From: Paenibacillaceae bacterium
Lineage (GTDB): Bacteria; Bacillota; Bacilli; Paenibacillales; NBRC-103111
Reading direction: 5' to 3'
Length of the DNA stretch: 10,027 bases
Assembly: GCA_020697475.1 (NCBI GenBank)
Contig: JAJFMO010000071.1
Span: forward strand, 1-10,027
The translations under genes were made by a program, and so were the position numbers. Below, piece after piece: positions 5,600 through 10,027 of the stretch. Under the pieces are notes generated by a model. That model was not told the DNA's origin and did no database searches. It saw only the letters and a list, made by a program, of their open reading frames with translations. Position 1 is the stretch's first letter; each line of letters begins with the position of its first letter.

Positions 5600-6834
5600 C
5601 CGTCCACGGATGGGTCCACAGCATACGCCGTCTTGGTCGGCTTGCCTTCGGGAGCTTGCGCGACCGGAGCGGGATCATTCAATGCGTCCTCGAAAAGGAA
5701 TTAGCGGAAACATCGCTTAGCCTGGAGTCGGTCATCTCCATCACAGGGACTGCCGCCCATGCGCCTAAAGCGCCCGGCGGGGTCGAGATCCACGCAGCAT
5801 CGCTTCGGTGTGTAAGTGCCGCTGCACCGTTGCCTTTTGAATTAAACAAAAAGACGACTGGCGTAAGGCTGGACACGTTGCTCAATCACCGGGTGCTGTC
5901 GCTAAGGCATCCGCAACTACACGCGACTTTCCGTATCCAATCGGCCTTGGCGGGAGCATTCCGCGACTTCTTGTACCAGCGAGATTTCACTCAAATCTTC
6001 ACCCCGAAAATTGTTTCGTCAGGAACCGAAGGAGGCTCCAATCTATTCCCGGTCGACTACTTCGGCCGGCAGGCGTATTTGGCCCAATCGCCTCAATTTT
6101 ACAAGCAAATGATGGTAGGCGCCGGTTACGAAAGGGTGTTCGAAATCGCCCCCGTTTACCGGGCCGAGGAGCACAATACGTCCCGCCATCTGAACGAGTA
6201 CGTTTCACTCGACGTCGAGATGGGATTTATCCGATCGGAAGAAGAACTGATGGACTTGGAGCAGGAAATGCTGCGGTACATGCTGGAAAAGGTTGCAACC
6301 GAATGCGAGGCGGAGTTGGCATTGCTTAGCGTTGATGTCCGGTTGCCATCCGAAATTCCGCGCATTCCTGTCGAAGATGCTCAGAAAATTTTGCAGCAAA
6401 AATATGGGAAGACGTCCCCGAAGGGCGACCTTGACCCTGAAGGCGAGAGGCTCATTTGTAGGTATGCGGCGGAAAACGGCAAGCCGGCGTTTGTGTTCAT
6501 CACGCGATACCCGCGGGAAGTCCGCCCGATGTACGCGATGCCGGCACCGGAAAACGATGAGCTCACCTCTTCATTCGACTTGATTTTTAACGGCCTCGAA
6601 ATAACGACTGGAGGTCAAAGGATTCACGATTACGAGATGCTCTTGGCTTCGATGCTCGGCCGGGGGCTGAACCCGGATCATTTTGCCGGCTATCTTGATG
6701 TATTTCGTTACGGGATGCCGCCGCATGGAGGGTTTGCCATCGGTCTGGAGCGCCTTACTTCACGTTTGCTCGGCCTGTCGAACGTGCGCGAAGCCTCAGC
6801 ATTCCCACGGGACAGGACGCGGCTTGCTCCTTGA
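5527..6834 (+). CDS. aspS2: Archaeal-type aspartyl-tRNA synthetase, probably non-discriminating
   Basis: 435 residues, the size of archaeal-type AspRS (about 430-440) and far shorter than the ~590-residue bacterial AspRS with its GAD insertion. The N-terminal OB-fold anticodon domain covers ~1-100 ('VTVHGWVHSIRRLG', 'FGSLRDRSGIIQCV'). The class II catalytic core follows: 'GTEGGSNLFPVDYF', 'AQSPQFYKQMM', motif 2 YRAEEHNTSRHLNEY (211-225), 'LDPEGERLI', 'GLEITTGGQRIHDYE' and motif 3 'GMPPHGGFAIGLERL' (396-410). The protein ends 'FPRDRTRLAP', as in archaeal homologues, so it is complete. At the two positions described as separating discriminating from non-discriminating archaeal AspRS (Trp26 and Lys85, T. 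kodakarensis numbering) this protein has His31 and Pro83, the non-discriminating state. It should therefore make both Asp-tRNA-Asp and Asp-tRNA-Asn, the latter amidated by GatCAB. ATG 5527 is chosen with AGGGAG 8 nt upstream; GTG 5518 overlaps that site. An AsnRS is less likely given the fit to AspRS and the Asp T-box. Confidence 0.9.
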   Translation: METHSTQQIRVLISHVSNHTGHSVTVHGWVHSIRRLGRLAFGSLRDRSGIIQCVLEKELAETSLSLESVISITGTAAHAPKAPGGVEIHAASLRCVSAAAPLPFELNKKTTGVRLDTLLNHRVLSLRHPQLHATFRIQSALAGAFRDFLYQRDFTQIFTPKIVSSGTEGGSNLFPVDYFGRQAYLAQSPQFYKQMMVGAGYERVFEIAPVYRAEEHNTSRHLNEYVSLDVEMGFIRSEEELMDLEQEMLRYMLEKVATECEAELALLSVDVRLPSEIPRIPVEDAQKILQQKYGKTSPKGDLDPEGERLICRYAAENGKPAFVFITRYPREVRPMYAMPAPENDELTSSFDLIFNGLEITTGGQRIHDYEMLLASMLGRGLNPDHFAGYLDVFRYGMPPHGGFAIGLERLTSRLLGLSNVREASAFPRDRTRLAP

Positions 6835-6924
6835 ATTGATCGGTGCATATTTGGCAGAAGTCGAGAAGTCCATGCGTAACATCATGGGCTTCTCACAAAA
6901 GAGGTTGAAGAAGGCAGGTGCAAG

Positions 6925-7782
6925 GTGAAGCCATTATCCGGAGTTATTTGGAAAGAAAAAAGTGAAACGGTTGACTGGCTCTTGCAACATAGCCTCGCTG
7001 CTGTCGCGACCCCGTTGCCATCCGGGCTGGAGGCGGAAGTGGTCAAAATCGATCTTGGCGAGATCAGCTGCGTCATGAAAGTATGGAACCGCTCCTCAAA
7101 GCCGGATGTCGGGCGTCAGGTTCAGATGCTGAGGCAAATGTACGATCGCGGCTTGCCTGTATCCGAGCCTTTGGGCTGGGGGATGGACGAAGAGGGGCAC
7201 TCGGTACTGCTGACTCCCTATGATGGATCGCCGATCAAGACGGCTAATCGGACGGCATTCGCGCGCATTGCGGAAATATTAATGGATATCCACAGGCTCC
7301 CTTTGGAAAACGGGGTAGAGGCTGTTTTTCCCAAATACCACTTCATCGATTACTTTTTTTCGAAAATAAACGATCATCCGGATCTTCAAGATCTGTTAGT
7401 CCGACTCGTCAATCAAAGTGATATAAGGCAGGACAGACTGATTCACGGGGATTATAATTTAGGGAATATTTTGGAAAAACGTGGAAAGTATACGGTCATC
7501 GATTGGACGAACGGCCAATTGGGTGACCCAAGATATGACATGGCTTGGTCGATTGTAACTACCCGAATCTACGGCGGGGAAGAAGATGGGGAGGTCTATC
7601 ATTCCGCGTGGTTATCAATTAGTTCGTATTCGGCCGCAGAAATCGAGCTATTCGAAGCGATCGCCTGCCTGCGCTGGATATTGTTGAATCGGAGGTTTGA
7701 TTTGTCCAAGGGGGAGAAGACGGTTTCAAGGGTTAGGGAAATCATGAAGGGAAATCGGTATTTAGAGAGTAATCTGCTTTAA
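6925..7782 (+). CDS. Aminoglycoside-phosphotransferase (APH)-fold kinase family protein
   Basis: 285 residues. The candidate ATP-binding lysine is in 'CVMKVW' (Lys52). The catalytic Brenner-type motif is HGDYNLGNIL (164-173, Asp166, Asn171). The metal-binding Asp is in 'VIDWTNGQLGDPRYD' (Asp183), which is typical of the APH/choline-kinase-like superfamily. The substrate cannot be read from the sequence: antibiotic, sugar or other small-molecule hydroxyls are all possible. The start is GTG 6925 with only a modest purine-rich site (AGAAGG, 10 nt upstream). It lies 90 nt after aspS2 on the same strand with no terminator between them, so it is probably co-transcribed under the T-box. Confidence 0.85.
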   Translation: MKPLSGVIWKEKSETVDWLLQHSLAAVATPLPSGLEAEVVKIDLGEISCVMKVWNRSSKPDVGRQVQMLRQMYDRGLPVSEPLGWGMDEEGHSVLLTPYDGSPIKTANRTAFARIAEILMDIHRLPLENGVEAVFPKYHFIDYFFSKINDHPDLQDLLVRLVNQSDIRQDRLIHGDYNLGNILEKRGKYTVIDWTNGQLGDPRYDMAWSIVTTRIYGGEEDGEVYHSAWLSISSYSAAEIELFEAIACLRWILLNRRFDLSKGEKTVSRVREIMKGNRYLESNLL

Positions 7783-7819
7783 AATAAAAAACAAAACCCT
7801 CGTCAACGACGAGGGTTCA
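7783..7819 (-). terminator. Intrinsic terminator of the minus-strand operon
   Basis: AACCCTCGTC (7795-7804) and GACGAGGGTT (7808-7817) form a perfect 10-bp stem with a 3-nt loop. Read on the minus strand it is followed by TTGTTTTTTATTTT. The hairpin directly abuts the stop codon of the 65-codon gene. The plus-strand side lacks a T-run, so it serves the minus-strand genes. Confidence 0.9.
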
Positions 7820-8014
7820 AGTGCCGAATGAGAAGGCACGGTTAAGGTTATGAATCAGCTTCCGCTGGGCGCGTTCTTCCGATATCTTATGCTGCTGTTC
7901 CAGTCGATCCAGAAATTGCACTACTTCGTTGTACTTCGGCAGGTCGATCTCGCCTCGCTCCAAGGCGTTCCCGGCAGCCAATCGGATAAAAGGAATTTGT
8001 TTATGGTTGATCAT
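7817..8014 (-). CDS. Small hypothetical protein (65 residues)
   Basis: The ATG at 8014 is preceded by GAGGGGTGA with 4 nt spacing. The stop is 24 nt after the start region's upstream neighbour, so it follows the GAF gene closely in the same direction. The product is soluble, charged and predicted helical ('YNEVVQFLDRLEQQHKISEE', then a basic 'RAQRKLIHNLNRAF'). I do not recognise a family. Tight spacing and a shared terminator make it an operon partner of the GAF membrane protein. Confidence 0.75.
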   Translation of the reverse strand: MINHKQIPFIRLAAGNALERGEIDLPKYNEVVQFLDRLEQQHKISEERAQRKLIHNLNRAFSFGT

Positions 8015-8038
8015 ACCATCACCCCTCGTGCCTTCATT

Positions 8039-8866
8039 TTAACCGTTTTCTTCCAACAAATCAACACCCTTCCCCTCCAAAATATGATCGAAGGAATCCC
8101 GCGTAAACCCTTCTTCGTACTCCATTACCGCCGCTTCGATCAGGGAGGCGTACACTTCGCCGATCAGTTCGCTTTCTTCACTCATGACATACTTGCCGTC
8201 GATGCTGAGGATGCCGTATCCTTCCAGCGGAATGCAAATCAGCGCGCGATAGTGGACAGTGGTCCGATCGGGGCTCGGTGTCCAATCGGTATCGGCCGTG
8301 ACGTCGGAACAGTTGACCGTCAGCTTCTTGGTGAACGCCCTGCCGGCGATCGAGTCGTTGACATTCAGCATCCGGTGATCAATATAACTGCGCGGAAACC
8401 CGGAGCTGCCGACCCGCAGCACCAATTGATTCGTCGCATCGTCCAACAGCCACATCCCGCACCGGTGTTCATCCCCGGCTGTCACCTTCATATTGCTTGC
8501 AAGCTGGTTCAAGATTTGTTGAATCAGCGCCATCGATTCCTGAATCTTCGTCTGCGGGTTCGTCTCGGTTCGAATCTCATTCAAGGCGTCGATGAACGAC
8601 CGCACATTGAATAATGCCCCGGTCGCTTGCTCGGCTTTATCGAAATATTGCTGTTTCTCCTCCTTCATGCGATCCAGCTTGTCTTGGAGTTCCTTGATCC
8701 GATCTTCTCTACCGTTGACTGCAGAAATCACTTTCTTTAGTCCCCGAAGTCCAGAGAACGAAAACCAGAAGAAGAAGCACAGCGCAATCAGAACAACCGC
8801 TCCGGCGGCATGATAGAACCAGAAGGGCATTTTGTCCAACAAATCTTTCAAAAATTCCCCGCTCAT
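8039..8866 (-). CDS. Membrane-anchored GAF-domain protein
   Basis: 275 residues. One transmembrane helix lies at about 17-39 ('AAGAVVLIALCFFFWFSF'), followed by basic RGLKK, so the bulk should be cytoplasmic. A charged heptad-like coiled coil covers ~50-82 ('EDRIKELQDKLDRMKEEKQQ'). A GAF-type sensor domain covers about 90-250: 'MWLLDDATNQLVLRVGSSGF', 'NDSIAGRAFTKK', 'YRALICIPLEGYGILSID'. No kinase, cyclase, GGDEF or HTH domain is attached, so the output is unknown; the partner may be the 65-residue protein downstream. The ATG 8866 overlaps by one base the TAA of an upstream small ORF (TAATG), and GAGGGTGA lies 9 nt upstream. The ligand is not deducible. Confidence 0.8.
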   Translation of the reverse strand: MSGEFLKDLLDKMPFWFYHAAGAVVLIALCFFFWFSFSGLRGLKKVISAVNGREDRIKELQDKLDRMKEEKQQYFDKAEQATGALFNVRSFIDALNEIRTETNPQTKIQESMALIQQILNQLASNMKVTAGDEHRCGMWLLDDATNQLVLRVGSSGFPRSYIDHRMLNVNDSIAGRAFTKKLTVNCSDVTADTDWTPSPDRTTVHYRALICIPLEGYGILSIDGKYVMSEESELIGEVYASLIEAAVMEYEEGFTRDSFDHILEGKGVDLLEENG

Positions 8867-8979
8867 TACGTCATCTCACCCTCTTCCCATCCATTGGAAT
8901 TGCGCCACTCAAGTCGAGAACTCGTTAGTGGTTTCCAGTATAACAAACTGGTGTTCGGCTGTGAAGTCCTGAATTTCAC
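8866..8979 (-). CDS. Possible 37-codon ORF translationally coupled to the GAF gene
   Basis: GTG 8979 to TAA 8866. The product is Trp-rich, with 'LLYWKPLTSSRLEWRNSNGW' followed by an acidic tail. The stop overlaps the GAF start as TAATG, a common coupling arrangement. The frame stays open upstream to a TGA inside the NUDIX end, so the start could be further left in transcript order. The only purine-rich site (AAGGTAGG) is 13 nt from the GTG, so initiation is weakly supported. No family is recognised. Confidence 0.4.
   Translation of the reverse strand: MKFRTSQPNTSLLYWKPLTSSRLEWRNSNGWEEGEMT
8937..8965 (-). promoter_or_regulatory. Candidate sigma-A promoter for the GAF gene
   Basis: On the minus strand TTCACA (8965-8960), exactly 17 nt, TATACT (8942-8937). 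The match is 5/6 at both elements. It would start transcription near 8930, inside the 37-codon ORF and about 65 nt before the GAF ATG, so that ORF and this promoter are partly competing explanations. Confidence 0.45.
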
Positions 8980-8998
8980 GTCGAACTTGGGACCTACC

Positions 8999-9457
8999 TT
9001 AATTCACATCGCCCAAATACCGCCCTGCATTCGCCTTGTTCCGCAAAACTTCGCCCACCGTCTTCGGATAAAGCCGAATGTGATCCAGCCGCTCGAGCTC
9101 GACCCATTCCGCCCCCGTTTGGTACGAGTCGGGATTGACTCCTTGGGAAGTGTCGGCGCCAGGATCTTTCAGTCGACATTCGAAATAAAACTCCACCTGA
9201 TGCGCACCGGAGTCCCATTCCGCAAACTCGTGATTTTTCCCGATATACTCCCGCACATGGAGCAAGTCGCCGACGATCACCTCTGCGCCGATCTCTTCCA
9301 TGCACTCGCGGAACACGGCATCCTTCAACACTTCGCCGAACTCCTGCCCGCCTCCCGGAAACAAGTAAAAGTCGCCCCACTGATCGCGGTTTCGAGTCAG
9401 CAGCACCCGCCCATCATACAAGATCACGGCTTTGGTCGAATTGCGAATTGCACCCAT
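8999..9457 (-). CDS. NUDIX hydrolase
   Basis: 152 residues with a perfect Nudix box G-x5-E-x7-RE-U-xEE-x-G-U, read as GGQEFGE, seven residues, then RECMEEIGA. This is the metal- and diphosphate-binding helix of enzymes that cleave nucleoside-diphosphate-linked compounds. The N-terminal strand 'KAVILYDGRVLLTRNRDQWGDFYLFPGGG' is typical. The exact substrate is not readable from sequence. GGAGGTGA lies 7 nt before the ATG at 9457. It is 52 nt downstream of the hydrolase gene with no terminator between them, so the two are probably one transcript. Confidence 0.9.
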   Translation of the reverse strand: MGAIRNSTKAVILYDGRVLLTRNRDQWGDFYLFPGGGQEFGEVLKDAVFRECMEEIGAEVIVGDLLHVREYIGKNHEFAEWDSGAHQVEFYFECRLKDPGADTSQGVNPDSYQTGAEWVELERLDHIRLYPKTVGEVLRNKANAGRYLGDVN

Positions 9458-9509
9458 TGTCAGTTCACCTCCGAAATTTTTATGGGGATCTCTGCAAAGA
9501 CAATTATCG

Positions 9510-10027
9510 TCAGAACGTTTCTTGTAAAAATGTTTTCGTCACCTGGATCACCGCAGCCAAAGCCGGAGTTTCCCCTCGAAAAGGATGCGTCGCATCGAAC
9601 GGATGGTTCCCTTGCGGCAGCAGGATGTGGCGGATGCGCGGGTTGCCCGCGGCCATGGCGGCGTTGCCCGCCCGCGATTTGGCGGAATCGCCGGCTGTTT
9701 GAATGAGGGCGATGGGCAGGTCAGCCTGCTTCGACCGCTCGACGATGGCGAAACGCTCGCGATTCACCTCCATATCATCGAGGATGCATGCGTCGAGCGG
9801 CATGTTCTGATGCGTGCGTGTGTTGGGCACGGAAGAGCGGCCGTTGGCGCGCATCTCGGCTTTGTTGGAGTCGGAGAACAGGTCGACGTCGGCGATTCCG
9901 TTCCAACTGATGACGCCGTCCAGCGCGTCCGGGTGATCGAAGGCGTAGATCAGGCTGCCTCCGCCGCCTTTGCTGAAGCCGAGCAGGTACAATCGGCGCG
10001 TGCTTGGTTGAGGGTGAGCGCCGAGCG
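9510..10027 (-). CDS. Alpha/beta hydrolase (dienelactone-hydrolase-like), C-terminal part
   Basis: The frame is open to the right edge of the window and ends at TGA 9512-9510, so the N-terminal part is missing; a TTG at 9992 is not a credible start. The nucleophile elbow 'LLGFSKGGGGSLIYAF' (G-x-S-x-G-G) holds the catalytic Ser. 'IALIQTAGDS' probably supplies the acid and 'PQGNHPFDATHPFRG' the catalytic His, the latter in the form seen in DLH-like hydrolases. The substrate is unknown. It is the first visible gene of the minus-strand group that continues into the NUDIX gene. Confidence 0.82.
   Translation of the reverse strand, partial: LGAHPQPSTRRLYLLGFSKGGGGSLIYAFDHPDALDGVISWNGIADVDLFSDSNKAEMRANGRSSVPNTRTHQNMPLDACILDDMEVNRERFAIVERSKQADLPIALIQTAGDSAKSRAGNAAMAAGNPRIRHILLPQGNHPFDATHPFRGETPALAAVIQVTKTFLQETF

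Noticed and set aside
6872..6928. 18-codon basic ORF (MRNIMGFSQKRLKKAGAR) whose stop overlaps the kinase GTG as GTGA
   Set aside because: The overlap suggests coupling, but there is no ribosome site before the ATG, the ORF is very short and nothing in it is recognisable. It may simply be spacer.
7783..7817. Hairpin after the kinase gene as a bidirectional terminator
   Set aside because: Only the minus-strand reading has a U-tract. The plus strand continues TTCAAGTGCC, so termination of the kinase transcript is not supported.
7850..8614. 254-codon open frame on the plus strand opposite the GAF gene
   Set aside because: It is antisense to a convincing TM/coiled-coil/GAF protein, His/Pro/Gln-rich as mirror frames often are, and has no ribosome site fitting it.
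8810..9706. Long open frame on the plus strand (about 298 codons) over the NUDIX and hydrolase region
   Set aside because: It is antisense to the NUDIX gene with its perfect Nudix box. It has no family features and is a product of GC-rich codon bias.
1..10027. CRISPR arrays, tRNA/rRNA genes, insertion sequences, attachment sites
   Set aside because: No regularly spaced repeats, tRNA-like cloverleaf sequence, transposase motifs or terminal inverted repeats were seen in the window.

Overview
The window looks like a chromosomal segment of a Bacillota bacterium of class Bacilli. Paenibacillaceae or a close relative is my best guess, but the sequence does not prove it. The reasons are strong AGGAGG-type ribosome sites, a canonical T-box leader, a rifampicin-phosphotransferase-type gene and moderately GC-rich genes. 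The exception is the 2.9-5.1 kb stretch, which is visibly AT-rich and may be acquired.

Layout. (1) 1-1314 (+): C-terminal half of a PEP-synthase-like rifampicin phosphotransferase that begins left of the window. (2) 1380-2874: a divergent pair, a VOC/PhnB-like protein (-) and an ECF41-like sigma factor with a SnoaL-like C-terminal domain (+). Each gene has a promoter of the form xGTCACx-N16-CGAC, so the pair looks like a self-contained sigma regulon. (3) 2934-4855 (-): a divergent ABC-class ATPase (COG3044 family). It is preceded by a 14-codon leader peptide and two intrinsic terminators. The leader codons can base-pair with the 5' arm of the first terminator, giving a complete ribosome-dependent attenuator. 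(4) 5078-6834 (+): promoter, T-box riboswitch with an Asp (GAC) specifier, then a short ORF opening with eight Asp and three Asn codons that runs through the start of an archaeal-type aspartyl-tRNA synthetase. The synthetase carries residues expected of a non-discriminating enzyme. (5) 6925-7782 (+): an aminoglycoside-phosphotransferase-fold kinase. (6) 10027-7795 (-): an alpha/beta hydrolase cut by the right edge, a NUDIX hydrolase, a possible 37-codon ORF overlapping the next start, a membrane-anchored GAF protein and a 65-residue protein, ending in a clear terminator.

The most interesting part is the 4.6-5.6 kb core. Two divergent transcripts there each carry a translation-sensing leader: an attenuator in front of a poorly understood ATPase, and a T-box plus an Asp/Asn-rich leader peptide in front of an AspRS predicted to charge both tRNA-Asp and tRNA-Asn. 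The divergent sigma/VOC promoter pair is the second notable system.

All calls come from reading the sequence and remembered family motifs. No database search or folding software was used.
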